DNA of 64,000 bases, taken from positions 248,001 through 312,000 of the forward strand of contig NZ_SHKS01000005.1 of NCBI RefSeq assembly GCF_004217285.1, written 5' to 3'. The DNA comes from Streptomyces sp. BK239. GTDB lineage: Bacteria; Actinomycetota; Actinomycetes; Streptomycetales; Streptomycetaceae. The notes under the pieces are model-generated. The model did not search any database and had not been told where the DNA came from. It saw only the letters and a list, made by a program, of their open reading frames with translations. Position numbers and translations under genes: made by a program. Shown here in pieces: positions 42,326-50,631 of this stretch; the stretch's first letter is position 1; every line of letters begins with the position of its first letter.

Positions 42326-43596
42326 GGCGCAAGATTATTGAATCCTCCCCTCCCTGTGGGGGAGGGGATTCCTGGCTCAGGCTGCCTCCCGGAGCGGCGC
42401 TCCGGGAGGTCTTGTGCCGTCGGCACCAGCCGGGTGAAACCAGCCCGGACGAGCATGACGCGTGCGGAGTTCTTGTCCCGTGGGCAGGTGTGTCCGCATG
42501 CGGTGCAGGTGTAGGTGCGCATCCCCAGCGGCAGGCGATGCTTGGCTCTCGCATCGCAGTGCGCGCAGTCCATCGTGGTGTGCGCGGGGTGGACCAGGCG
42601 GATGTCCCGTCCGTGTTTGCGGCCCATCTCGATCAGGGCGATTTTGGTGGCGCCGATGGCGGCGTCTGCGGCCTTGCGGGCCATCGTGGTTCTGGCCAGG
42701 AACTTGGGGCGGAAGTCCTCGACCGCGACGGCGTCGTGGTCGCGGACGACCTTCTTGGCCCACTTGCGGCCGGTGTCCTGACGCCGCCGTGCGACCTTCT
42801 TGTGCGCCTTTGCCCGCAGCTTCTTCGCCTCACGGTAGCCCTTCGACGCCGGCTGCCCCTTCTTCGGCTTGCGGCGGGCCATCATCCGGTCGTACCGGGT
42901 CAGCTTCTCCTTCGCCTTCCTGCCGTGCTCGGCGTGGGCCAGGTCGTACGGGTCGGAGGTGGTGGTCGCGGTCTGGCTCACACCCCAGTCCACACCGAGC
43001 ACCCGCCCGGTCTCCGGCAGGGGCTGTACCTGGGCGGGGACGACGAACGAGCCGTACCAGTGCCCGAGGCTGTCCTGATAGACGCGTACCGAGGACGGTT
43101 GTGTCGGTAGTTCCCGCGACCACACCACCCCCACCACGGTCCCGCCCGCCAGGTAAAGCCGGCCGTCCTTCAGGCGGAAGCCGCGCTGGGTGTAGTTGAG
43201 GCTCGGCAGGGCCTCACGCTTCTTCTTGTGCGCGGGCATACCGGCCCGGCGGGCCTCGGGCAGGCGCTCGCGGATGTCCTTGTGCGCCTTGGCGCGGGAG
43301 CGGCCGAAGTCACGGATGACCTGTTGTTGGACCACCGACGAGCCCTCACGCAGCCACGGCGCAGTCCTGCGGGCTTCGGTCAGCATCTTGTCCAGCTGCG
43401 CCGGACCGCACGTCTGCTTCTCGCCACTCGCCTTGTTGTGCAGGTGCACGGCCCTGGACTTGGCGACGCATTCGTTCCAGATCCAGCGGCACCGATCCCC
43501 CTCCGCCAGCAGGGCAGCGCGGGCAGTGGACGACACACGCAGCCGGTAGGTGTAGCGGGCATGCCCGACCTCCGCAACCGCCTCCGCCTGCGCCAT
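42322..43596 (-). CDS. tnpB: TnpB RNA-guided nuclease, intact
   Basis: 424 residues; the ATG at 43596 follows TTTGAGGGGGCGAG. The RuvC-like catalytic residues are all present: Asp in RVLGVDWGVSQTATTTSDP, Glu in VAVEDFRPKFLARTTMARKA and Asp in CPRDKNSARVMLV. The zinc finger is formed by CAHCDARAKHRLPLGMRTYT followed by CTACGHTC. The N-terminal OrfB region (YRLRVSSTARAALLAEGDRC) matches IS1341/IS605 OrfB. No TnpA accompanies it. The reading frame runs through the element's right-end hairpin and stops in an ATGA overlap with the SDR start. TnpB cleaves DNA matching a guide carried by an RNA made from the right end of the element. Confidence 0.93.
   Translation of the reverse strand: MAQAEAVAEVGHARYTYRLRVSSTARAALLAEGDRCRWIWNECVAKSRAVHLHNKASGEKQTCGPAQLDKMLTEARRTAPWLREGSSVVQQQVIRDFGRSRAKAHKDIRERLPEARRAGMPAHKKKREALPSLNYTQRGFRLKDGRLYLAGGTVVGVVWSRELPTQPSSVRVYQDSLGHWYGSFVVPAQVQPLPETGRVLGVDWGVSQTATTTSDPYDLAHAEHGRKAKEKLTRYDRMMARRKPKKGQPASKGYREAKKLRAKAHKKVARRRQDTGRKWAKKVVRDHDAVAVEDFRPKFLARTTMARKAADAAIGATKIALIEMGRKHGRDIRLVHPAHTTMDCAHCDARAKHRLPLGMRTYTCTACGHTCPRDKNSARVMLVRAGFTRLVPTAQDLPERRSGRQPEPGIPSPTGRGGFNNLAP
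42338..42480 (-). ncRNA. Predicted omega RNA (reRNA) of TnpB element 2
   Basis: By analogy with characterised IS200/IS605 elements, the guide RNA scaffold should span the 3' end of tnpB and the right-end hairpin (CCCCTCCC/GGGGAGGGG around 42346-42369), with the guide read from the flank. The first 20 flank bases on the minus strand, TAATCTTGCGCCATGACTAC, lie over the SDR start codon. Boundaries are estimates. Confidence 0.35.
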
Positions 43597-43846
43597 CTCG
43601 CCCCCTCAAAGGCCCGCCCGGGATCCGGTGCCTTCCCCGACCTTGCGAAGGACCATACGTACGGCGGTCGCACACACGCCCTCCGATCTCACGGCCACCA
43701 CCCCGACCAGCGACCACGCGCACCCACGTTCGCACCACCTCGGTGGAACAGCAGCGGTACGGGCACTTCGCGCCGGTACCGACGCGGCGACGCTCCGCGT
43801 CGCGACACACGGATGCGTTCCCTCTCCGGCGTGAACGCCGGGGCTT
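42338..43846 (-). mobile_element. IS200/IS605-type TnpB-only element 2
   Basis: Right end hairpin at 42346-42369, left end hairpin CCGGCGT-GA-ACGCCGG at 43826-43841, with about 230 bases of leader upstream of tnpB. End structures match element 1 although the two TnpB proteins are quite different. It is inserted just before an SDR start codon, same strand. Confidence 0.75.
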
Positions 43847-43973
43847 CCTCGCAAGACGCAGGTGACCAGAAATGTGCTCGCCCGCTCCCGTCGCCCTGCG
43901 GAGCGGGACGGTCGCCGTCAAAGCGCCGACGCATGATCGACCGATGATCCCAAGGGCCGCTTATGCTCGAAGG

Positions 43974-44873
43974 GTGATCGAGGCCCGTCATCTCCGTGTG
44001 CTGCGCGCCGTCGCCGCCACCGGCTCCTTCTCGGCGGCCGGGCGCGAGCTCGGCTGCACCCAGCCGGCCGTCAGCCAGCAGATGAAGGCGCTGGAGGCGT
44101 CCGTCGGCACGCCCCTGCTCGTGCGCAGCGGACGCGAGATGCGGCTGACCCAGGCGGGCGAGGCCCTGGTACGGCACGCGGCCGGGATCCTCTCCGGGCT
44201 GACCGCCGCCGAGGAGGAGGTCGCCGCGATCGCCGGGCTGCGCGCCGGGCGGGTGCGGCTCGTCTCCTTTCCCAGCGGCAGCTCCGCCCTCGTGCCCACC
44301 GCCCTCGCCGCGCTGCGCGCCGCCCACCCCGGTACCCGCGTCTCCCTGGAGGAGGCGGAACCGCCCGCCTCGGTGGACAAGCTGCGCGCCGGCGACTGCG
44401 ACATCGCGCTCGCCTTCCGCTACGAGAGCGCGCCGGGCTGCGCGCAGGAGTGGGCCGACCTGGTCGTACGTCCCCTGCTGACGGACCGGCTCGTCGCCCT
44501 CGTCCCCGAGCGGCATCCCCTCGCGCGCGCGGAGTCCGTCGCCATAGGCGAACTGGCCCGGGAGCCCTGGATCGCGGGCTGCCCGCGCTGTCGTGGCCAG
44601 CTGGTGGAGGTGTGCGCGGAGGCGGGCTTCACGCCCCGGATCGACTTCGCCACCGACGACTACCCGGCGGTCGCCGGCCTGGTGGGCGCGGGGCTCGGTG
44701 TCGCCGTCCTGCCCCAGCTCGCGATCGAGTCCGTGCGGCCCCGAGGGGCGCGGGCGGTGACGCTGGAGCCGGCGGTGCGGCGGGAGATCGTCGCGCTGAC
44801 CCTGCCCGACCTGGCGCCGGTGCCGGCGGTGGCGGCGACCCTGGACCAGCTGGAGCGGGCGGCGGCGCGCTGA
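43974..44873 (+). CDS. LysR-family transcriptional regulator
   Basis: 299 residues from the GTG at 43974 (VIEARHLRVLRAVAATGSFS), with CGAAGG directly upstream. The winged HTH is clear (GSFSAAGRELGCTQPAVSQQ, MKALEASVGTPLLVRSGREM). A LysR effector-binding domain follows (RVRLVSFPSGSSALVPTALA, LRAGDCDIALAFRYESAPGC, GLVGAGLGVAVLPQLAIESV). A cysteine pair in GCPRCRGQL within the effector domain is unusual for the family and may bind metal or sense redox state. No clear target gene is divergent; the neighbour on the left is TnpB element 2, so an original partner may have been lost or displaced. Confidence 0.92.
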   Translation: MIEARHLRVLRAVAATGSFSAAGRELGCTQPAVSQQMKALEASVGTPLLVRSGREMRLTQAGEALVRHAAGILSGLTAAEEEVAAIAGLRAGRVRLVSFPSGSSALVPTALAALRAAHPGTRVSLEEAEPPASVDKLRAGDCDIALAFRYESAPGCAQEWADLVVRPLLTDRLVALVPERHPLARAESVAIGELAREPWIAGCPRCRGQLVEVCAEAGFTPRIDFATDDYPAVAGLVGAGLGVAVLPQLAIESVRPRGARAVTLEPAVRREIVALTLPDLAPVPAVAATLDQLERAAAR

Positions 44874-44949
44874 GAGGGGCGCGCACAGGAACGGGGGCGC
44901 GCTGAGAGGGCGCGCACATGACACAAGGGCACACGTGTGCGTGCCCCAT

Positions 44950-45043
44950 CCCTTTGCAGACCTTCGTGCAGAACCTCTGTGCCGACCTTGATGCAGACCT
45001 CTGAGCTGACCTCTGTGCAGAAACGTTCCTTCAGTTGTCCTGA
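44950..45043. repeat. Short imperfect direct repeats downstream of whiD
   Basis: A low-complexity stretch repeats variants of TGCAGACCTTxGTGCAGAAC (CTTCGTGCAGAACCTCTGTG, CTTGATGCAGACCTCTGAGC, CTGACCTCTGTGCAGAAACG) and then CGTTCCTTCAG twice (45023 and 45049). It lies between the LysR and whiD stop codons and is noticeably less GC-rich than its surroundings. Confidence 0.6.
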
Positions 45044-45054
45044 TCCGCGTTCCT

Positions 45055-45381
45055 TCAGTCGTCCGGCGGTGTCTCCCCGCCGGTCGACGCCGACACCAGG
45101 CGGTGGCGTGCCCGGCCCATGAGCTCCTCGCGTTCGTCCTCGGTCAACCCGCCCCACACGCCGTACGGCTCTCTCACCGCCAGCGCGTGCGCCGCGCACT
45201 GCGCGCGGACCGGGCATCTCATGCAGACCTCCTTGGCCGAGTTCTCGCGAGCGCTCCGCGCCGCCCCGCGCTCACCTTCCGGATGGAAGAAGAGCGAACT
45301 GTCCACCCCGCGGCAGGCGGCCAGGAGCTGCCAGTCCCACAGGTCCGCGTTCGGTCCGGGAAGGCGGGAGAAATCTGCCAT
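45055..45381 (-). CDS. whiD: WhiB-family [4Fe-4S] regulator WhiD
   Basis: 108 residues from the ATG at 45381, preceded by AAGGGGTCACGCA. All four cluster-binding cysteines are present (Cys23, 53, 56 and 62; CxxC as CMRC). The WhiB turn PYGVWGGLTEDERE and the basic C-terminal tail GRARHRLVS follow. WhiD is a Wbl protein needed for late sporulation, when septum placement and spore wall maturation occur. Members act by binding region 4 of the principal sigma factor. The adjacency to bldM and to an ECF-like sigma gene is the known Streptomyces arrangement. The C-terminal tail (TGGETPPDD) is variable between species. Confidence 0.95.
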   Translation of the reverse strand: MADFSRLPGPNADLWDWQLLAACRGVDSSLFFHPEGERGAARSARENSAKEVCMRCPVRAQCAAHALAVREPYGVWGGLTEDEREELMGRARHRLVSASTGGETPPDD

Positions 45382-45759
45382 TGCGTGACCCCTTGTAGCC
45401 GTTTCGAGCGGATACGGTGCCAACGACCGTACAACTACGATCTAAGGAGATGAAAATATGACTCATTGCGAATCTAGCCTCAGACACCAGTAAATGGGAA
45501 GAAATGGGGCTAATTGGGGCATCGCTCGTGATGAAAGACCGAGGGCCCGCGCGGCTGCCTCCCGCGTGTCCGTCCCCTCACGTAGAGTGCCGAAGACTGC
45601 ACGCAGCCCGTAACTCTTTCGAGTGACCATCGTTGAGAGTGCGGAGGCGGTTGAAAACACAAACGCTCGGGCAGGCGTCCGAGACGGTCGACCGCACAGG
45701 TGACGATTCGTACCAGCCTGGAGGCACAAGGTGACGCGCATCAGCTGCGGAGGGCGGCC
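45382..45759. other. Divergent whiD-bldM control region
   Basis: 378 bases without a gene, carrying promoters for both divergent regulators. The central part (45440-45510) is strikingly AT-rich for this genome (for example GATGAAAATATGACTCATTG), typical of promoter DNA. I could not assign specific -10/-35 or BldD/WhiG sites with confidence. Confidence 0.55.
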
Positions 45760-46371
45760 ATGACTTCCGTCCTCGTCTGCGACGACTCCCCGCTTGCCCG
45801 AGAGGCGCTCCGCCGCGCGGTCGCGACCGTGCCCGGCGTCGAGCGCGTGACGACGGCGGCCAACGGCGAGGAAGTGCTCCGCCGCTGGGGCGCCGACCGC
45901 TCGGACCTGATTCTGATGGACGTGCGCATGCCCGGGCTGGGCGGCGTCGAGACCGTCCGGCGGCTGCTGTCCGCCGACCCCGGCGCGCGCATCATCATGC
46001 TGACCGTCGCGGAGGACCTCGACGGAGTCGCTCTCGCGGTGGCCGCCGGGGCCCGCGGCTACCTGCACAAGGACGCCTCGCGCGCCGAACTGCGGGCGAC
46101 CGTGACCCAGGCCCTCGCCGACCCGACCTGGCGGCTCGCCCCGCGCCGGCTGCGCTCGGCCGAGATGGGCGCGGCCCCCACGCTCACCGCCCGCGAGATC
46201 CAGGTGCTGGAGGGCATGAGCCACGGCCGCTCCAACGCGGAGATCGGCCGGGAGCTGTTCCTCTCCGAGGACACCGTGAAGACCCACGCCCGCCGACTGT
46301 TCAAGAAGCTCGGCGCCTCGGACCGCGCGCACGCCGTGGCGCTCGGGTTCCGCTGGGGGCTGGTCCGCTGA
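45760..46371 (+). CDS. bldM: Response-regulator-like developmental transcription factor BldM
   Basis: 203 residues from the ATG at 45760, behind GCGGAGGGCGGCC. The receiver domain has the acidic pair Asp8-Asp9, the phospho-acceptor position Asp54 (LILMDVRMPG), Thr82 and Lys104. The LuxR-type helix-turn-helix at about 140-200 reads LTAREIQVLEGMSHGRSNAE followed by SEDTVKTHARRLFKKLG. BldM is an orphan response regulator (no cognate kinase alongside) required for aerial hyphae and sporulation; in Streptomyces it activates genes as a homodimer or with WhiI. Its place between whiD and the sigma factor gene is conserved. Confidence 0.95.
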   Translation: MTSVLVCDDSPLAREALRRAVATVPGVERVTTAANGEEVLRRWGADRSDLILMDVRMPGLGGVETVRRLLSADPGARIIMLTVAEDLDGVALAVAAGARGYLHKDASRAELRATVTQALADPTWRLAPRRLRSAEMGAAPTLTAREIQVLEGMSHGRSNAEIGRELFLSEDTVKTHARRLFKKLGASDRAHAVALGFRWGLVR

Positions 46372-46904
46372 GGACCGGTCCGCCGGGTCGAACATTCGAG
46401 CCGAACACCGGGGCGAACACGCGTTCCGGTGGGGGAGGGCTTCGGCCCTCTCGGCACCCCGTTCCGACCACTCTCCGTGACGGGCGCGCACCGACACGCG
46501 AGTGACGGGAGTCGCCGTGTGCGCCGTGCGTGTGGAAAACGTCACGGGTGAGGCGAGCGCCACGGTGCGGGCGACGGCGGCCCGGGGACACCGTCGTACG
46601 ACCTCGGCGCACGACTCGTCGTATGAGTGGAATCCGTCGCGTGCGCGTACTTCGTCACAGACGCGGTCTGCCGGACGGGGACGGAGTGAGCCGACGTCGG
46701 CGGAGGGGAGCGGGGTATGCGGGACGGGCCCTGCTCGCGCGGGACCGCGAGCGCGCGGAGAGTACCCGTACGCGGGGCGCAGACCGGTGGCGGCGCCGGA
46801 TCCCGCCGGACCGCCCGCTGCTCGTTTCCCGGCGGATGCCGCATCCTTGAGGTGTGGAGTTCCTCGGGGACGAGTCGGTCGAGCGGAAGGGGAGGGCGCA
46901 GGGG
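46372..46904. other. Gene-free region upstream of the sigma factor gene
   Basis: About 530 bases between bldM and the next gene. Frames here lack ribosome-binding sites and recognisable protein sequence. The length suggests a large control region for the sigma gene; I see no definite operator. Confidence 0.5.
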
Positions 46905-47588
46905 ATGAGTTCCGGCGCACCTGCTCATAACGCTTCGGTGCACAACGACGGGCACGGCGCGGCGGCCGGCCCGGCCGCAGGGCACCATGGACCGATGCGC
47001 GATGACGAGGCGGTCCGTGCCCACGCCCAGGGGGCGATCGGCGGCCTCGTGCACCGCGCCGTCGACGGCGACGAACAGGCCACCCACGACCTGCTCGCCC
47101 ACGTCCACCCCCTCGCCCTGCGCTACTGCCGCACCCGGCTGTCCCGGCTCCCCGGGGACGCGCGGCACTTCGTGGAGGACCTCGCGCAGGAGGTCTGCGT
47201 CGCCGTCCTGCTCGCCCTGCCTCGCTACAAGGACACCGGCCGTCCCTTCGAGGCCTTCGTCTTCGCCATCGCCGCCCACAAGGTCGCCGACCTCCAGCGC
47301 GCGGCGATGCGCCACCCCGGCTCGACGGCGGTCCCGTCGGACGAGATGCCGGAACGCCCCGACGACTCCCTGGGGCCCGAGGAGCGGGCCCTGCTGAGCA
47401 GCGACGCCGAATGGGCGAAGAAACTGCTGGCCAACCTGCCCGAGAACCAGCGGGAGCTGCTCCTGCTGCGCATCGCGGTGGGCCTCACGGCGGAGGAGAC
47501 CGGTCAGATGTTGGGAATGTCACCCGGCGCGGTCCGCGTCGCCCAGCACCGGGCGCTCAGCAGACTGCGCGCCCTCGCCGAGCAGTAG
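46905..47588 (+). CDS. shbA: ECF-like RNA polymerase sigma factor, probable ShbA
   Basis: 227 residues from the ATG at 46905, which has GGAAGGGGAGGG upstream; a start at 46995 (MRDDEAVRAHAQGAIGGLVH) would give a 197-residue protein closer to the conserved core. Sigma region 2 is RYCRTRLSRLPGDARHFVED followed by LAQEVCVAVLLALPRYK. Region 4 is LPENQRELLLLRIAVGLTAE followed by TGQMLGMSPGAVRVAQHRAL. In Streptomyces the sigma factor encoded here (ShbA) mainly drives hrdB, the principal sigma gene. Identification rests on gene order (bldM-sigma-guaB) and sequence memory; no anti-sigma gene is adjacent. Confidence 0.82.
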   Translation: MSSGAPAHNASVHNDGHGAAAGPAAGHHGPMRDDEAVRAHAQGAIGGLVHRAVDGDEQATHDLLAHVHPLALRYCRTRLSRLPGDARHFVEDLAQEVCVAVLLALPRYKDTGRPFEAFVFAIAAHKVADLQRAAMRHPGSTAVPSDEMPERPDDSLGPEERALLSSDAEWAKKLLANLPENQRELLLLRIAVGLTAEETGQMLGMSPGAVRVAQHRALSRLRALAEQ

Positions 47589-47752
47589 TCCGGACCAGCG
47601 GCCCCTTGCGGCGGCCCCCCGCTGAACGGGCCCGGGGCCGGTGCCGTACGAACATACGAAGCCAGGAGTCCTTCCGAACCGTGGAATGAGTGAAGCGCGC
47701 TTCCCGTTAGCATGGACATCCGCACCGATCAAGGCCATTTGGGGAAGGTGTC

Positions 47753-49255
47753 ATGACTGCCAACGTCGACGGAGTGCCCGACAAATTCGCGACCCTCGGG
47801 CTGACCTACGACGACGTGCTGCTGCTGCCGGGAGCGTCCGAGGTGCTCCCCAACGCGGTCGACACCTCGTCCCGCATCTCCCGCAACGTCCGGGTGAACA
47901 TCCCGCTGCTCTCCGCGGCGATGGACAAGGTCACCGAGTCCCGCATGGCGATCGCCATGGCCCGTCAGGGCGGCGTCGGCGTGCTGCACCGCAACCTGTC
48001 CGTGGAGGACCAGGTCAACCAGGTCGACCTGGTCAAGCGGTCCGAGTCCGGCATGGTCACCGACCCGATCACGGTGCACCCCGAGGCCACGCTCGCCGAG
48101 GCCGACGCGCTGTGCGCCAAGTTCCGCATCAGCGGCGTCCCGGTCACCGACCCGGCCGGCAAGCTGCTCGGCATCGTCACCAACCGCGACATGGCCTTCG
48201 AGTCGGACCGCACGCGCCAGGTGCGCGAGGTCATGACGCCGATGCCGCTGGTCACCGGCAAGGTCGGCATCTCCGGCGGCGACGCCATGGAGCTGCTGCG
48301 CCGCCACAAGATCGAGAAGCTTCCGCTGGTCGACGACGCGGGCGTCCTCAAGGGCCTGATCACGGTCAAGGACTTCGTCAAGGCCGAGCAGTACCCCAAC
48401 GCGGCCAAGGACGCCGAGGGCCGGCTGCTCGTCGGCGCGGCCGTCGGCGCGAGCCCCGAGGCGCTGGAGCGCGCCCAGGCGCTGGCCGAGGCCGGTGTGG
48501 ACTTCCTGGTCGTCGACACCTCGCACGGCCACAACAGCAACGCCCTCAGCTGGATGTCCAAGATCAAGTCGAGCGTCGGCGTCGACGTGATCGGCGGCAA
48601 CGTCGCCACCCGTGACGGCGCGCAGGCCCTCATCGACGCCGGTGTCGACGGCATCAAGGTCGGCGTCGGCCCCGGCTCGATCTGCACCACGCGTGTCGTC
48701 GCCGGCATCGGCGTCCCGCAGGTCACCGCCATCTACGAGGCCTCGCTCGCGGCCCGCCCGGCCGGCATCCCGCTGATCGGCGACGGCGGCCTGCAGTACT
48801 CCGGCGACATCGGCAAGGCGCTCGCCGCCGGCGCCGACACGGTGATGCTGGGCAGCCTCCTCGCCGGCTGTGAGGAGTCGCCGGGTGAGCTGCAGTTCAT
48901 CAACGGCAAGCAGTTCAAGTCGTACCGCGGCATGGGCTCGCTCGGCGCGATGCAGTCCCGCGGCCAGGCCAGGTCCTACTCCAAGGACCGGTACTTCCAG
49001 GCCGAGGTCGGCTCCGACGACAAGCTCGTGCCCGAGGGCATCGAGGGCCAGGTGCCCTACCGCGGCCCGCTCGGCAACGTGCTGCACCAGCTCGTCGGCG
49101 GTCTCCGCCAGACGATGGGCTACGTGGGCGCGGCCACCATCGGGGAGATGGAGAGCAAGGGCCGCTTCGTCCGGATCACCTCGGCGGGCCTGAAGGAGAG
49201 CCACCCGCACGACATCCAGATGACGGTCGAGGCGCCGAACTACAGCACCAAGTAG
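47753..49255 (+). CDS. guaB: Inosine-5'-monophosphate dehydrogenase
   Basis: 500 residues, ATG behind GGGGAAGGTGTC. It oxidises IMP to XMP, the committed step to guanine nucleotides. The barrel is split by a CBS-domain pair (about residues 95-210: DPITVHPEATLAEADALCAK, REVMTPMPLVTGKVGISGGD). The catalytic loop holds the Cys in KVGVGPGSICTTRVVAGIGV, with the mobile flap RGMGSLGAMQSR and the IMP-binding GDGGLQYSGDIGKALAAGAD. It is followed by a terminator and a second IMPDH-family gene. Confidence 0.97.
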   Translation: MTANVDGVPDKFATLGLTYDDVLLLPGASEVLPNAVDTSSRISRNVRVNIPLLSAAMDKVTESRMAIAMARQGGVGVLHRNLSVEDQVNQVDLVKRSESGMVTDPITVHPEATLAEADALCAKFRISGVPVTDPAGKLLGIVTNRDMAFESDRTRQVREVMTPMPLVTGKVGISGGDAMELLRRHKIEKLPLVDDAGVLKGLITVKDFVKAEQYPNAAKDAEGRLLVGAAVGASPEALERAQALAEAGVDFLVVDTSHGHNSNALSWMSKIKSSVGVDVIGGNVATRDGAQALIDAGVDGIKVGVGPGSICTTRVVAGIGVPQVTAIYEASLAARPAGIPLIGDGGLQYSGDIGKALAAGADTVMLGSLLAGCEESPGELQFINGKQFKSYRGMGSLGAMQSRGQARSYSKDRYFQAEVGSDDKLVPEGIEGQVPYRGPLGNVLHQLVGGLRQTMGYVGAATIGEMESKGRFVRITSAGLKESHPHDIQMTVEAPNYSTK

Positions 49256-49272
49256 AAGCAGGGCTTCCGCCA

Positions 49273-49301
49273 GGGCGGCCCCGGGTCCCCCGGGGCCGCC
49301 C
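49273..49301 (+). terminator. Terminator after guaB
   Basis: GGGCGGCCCCGGG (49273-49285) pairs perfectly with CCCGGGGCCGCCC (49289-49301) around TCC, 18 bases past the guaB stop. Confidence 0.88.
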
Positions 49302-49391
49302 TCGCTCGTTCCGGGGCCGCCCTCGGTGTGCCCGTCGGGCCCGTCGGCGATACTGGAAGACGCTGAAACGCATCAGGGAAAGGCCACAGAC

Positions 49392-50516
49392 GTGACTGAG
49401 ATCGAGATCGGGCGCGGCAAGCGCGGCCGCCGGGCGTACGCCTTCGACGACATCGCCGTCGTCCCCAGCCGCCGTACGCGGGACCCGAAGGAGGTCTCGA
49501 TCGCCTGGCAGATCGACGCCTACCGCTTCGAGCTGCCGTTCCTGGCCGCCCCCATGGACTCGGTCGTCTCCCCGGCCACCGCGATCCGCATCGGTGAGCT
49601 CGGCGGGCTCGGCGTGCTCAACCTCGAAGGCCTGTGGACGCGGCACGAGGACCCGCAGCCGCTGCTGGACGAGATCGTCGGGCTGCCCGTCGAGGCGGCC
49701 ACCCGGCGTCTGCAGGAGATCTACGCGGCTCCCATCAAGGAGGAGCTGATCGGGCAGCGCATCAAGGAGGTGCGCGACTCGGGCGTGGTCACCGCCGCGG
49801 CGCTCTCCCCGCAGCGCACCGCCCAGTTCTCCAAGGCCGTCGTGGACGCGGGCGTGGACATCTTCGTCATCCGCGGTACGACGGTCTCGGCGGAGCACGT
49901 CTCCGGCTCGCACGAGCCGCTGAACCTGAAGCAGTTCATCTACGAGCTCGACGTCCCGGTGATCGTCGGCGGCTGCGCCACCTACACCGCGGCCCTGCAC
50001 CTGATGCGCACCGGCGCGGCCGGCGTGCTGGTCGGCTTCGGCGGCGGCGCGGCGCACACCACGCGCAACGTGCTCGGCATCCAGGTCCCGATGGCCACGG
50101 CGGTGGCCGACGTCGCCGCGGCACGCCGCGACTACATGGACGAGTCCGGCGGCCGGTACGTGCACGTGATCGCCGACGGCGGCGTCGGCTGGTCCGGCGA
50201 CCTGCCCAAGGCGATCGCCTGCGGCGCGGACTCGGTGATGATGGGCTCCCCGCTGGCCCGCGCGACCGACGCGCCGGGCCGGGGCCACCACTGGGGCATG
50301 GAGGCCGTCAACGAGGAACTGCCGCGCGGCAAGAAGGTCGACCTCGGCACGGTCGGCACCCTCGAGGAGGTCCTCACCGGCCCGTCGCACACCCCGGACG
50401 GCTCGATGAACTTCTTCGGCGCCCTCCGCCGCGCCATGGCGACCACCGGCTACAGCGAACTGAAGGAGTTCCAGCGCGTGGAGGTCACGGTCGCGGACTC
50501 GGTCCACCGCCGCTGA
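49392..50516 (+). CDS. GuaB3-type IMP dehydrogenase family protein
   Basis: 374 residues from the GTG at 49392, preceded by GGGAAAGGCCACAGAC. It is an IMPDH/GMPR-fold barrel without CBS domains. The opening EIGRGKRGRRAYAFDDIAVV is diagnostic of the actinobacterial GuaB3 type. It has AAPMDSVVSPATAIRIGELG and VIADGGVGWSGDLPKAIACG, but the region aligned with the IMPDH catalytic loop reads VLVGFGGGAAHTTRNVLGIQ, without the cysteine of guaB. Its activity is therefore uncertain; a regulatory or altered role is possible. It follows guaB after a strong terminator and has its own promoter region. Confidence 0.88.
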   Translation: MTEIEIGRGKRGRRAYAFDDIAVVPSRRTRDPKEVSIAWQIDAYRFELPFLAAPMDSVVSPATAIRIGELGGLGVLNLEGLWTRHEDPQPLLDEIVGLPVEAATRRLQEIYAAPIKEELIGQRIKEVRDSGVVTAAALSPQRTAQFSKAVVDAGVDIFVIRGTTVSAEHVSGSHEPLNLKQFIYELDVPVIVGGCATYTAALHLMRTGAAGVLVGFGGGAAHTTRNVLGIQVPMATAVADVAAARRDYMDESGGRYVHVIADGGVGWSGDLPKAIACGADSVMMGSPLARATDAPGRGHHWGMEAVNEELPRGKKVDLGTVGTLEEVLTGPSHTPDGSMNFFGALRRAMATTGYSELKEFQRVEVTVADSVHRR

Positions 50517-50528
50517 CCCGGAACCCCC

Positions 50529-50574
50529 GAAAGGGGCCGGCGGGCTCACCCAGGTGAGCCGGCCGGCCCCTTTC
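50529..50574. terminator. Bidirectional terminator after the IMPDH-like gene
   Basis: GAAAGGGGCCGGCGGGCTCACC (50529-50550) pairs with GGTGAGCCGGCCGGCCCCTTTC (50553-50574) with one mismatch: a 22-base stem around a 2-base loop, flanked by A and T runs within the stem. It lies between convergent stops and serves both strands. Confidence 0.92.
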
Positions 50575-50631
50575 GCATGCCGCTCGCGGGGCGGAGTGCG
50601 GGGCGAACCGGGGGCGCGCTGGGCGCCCCCC

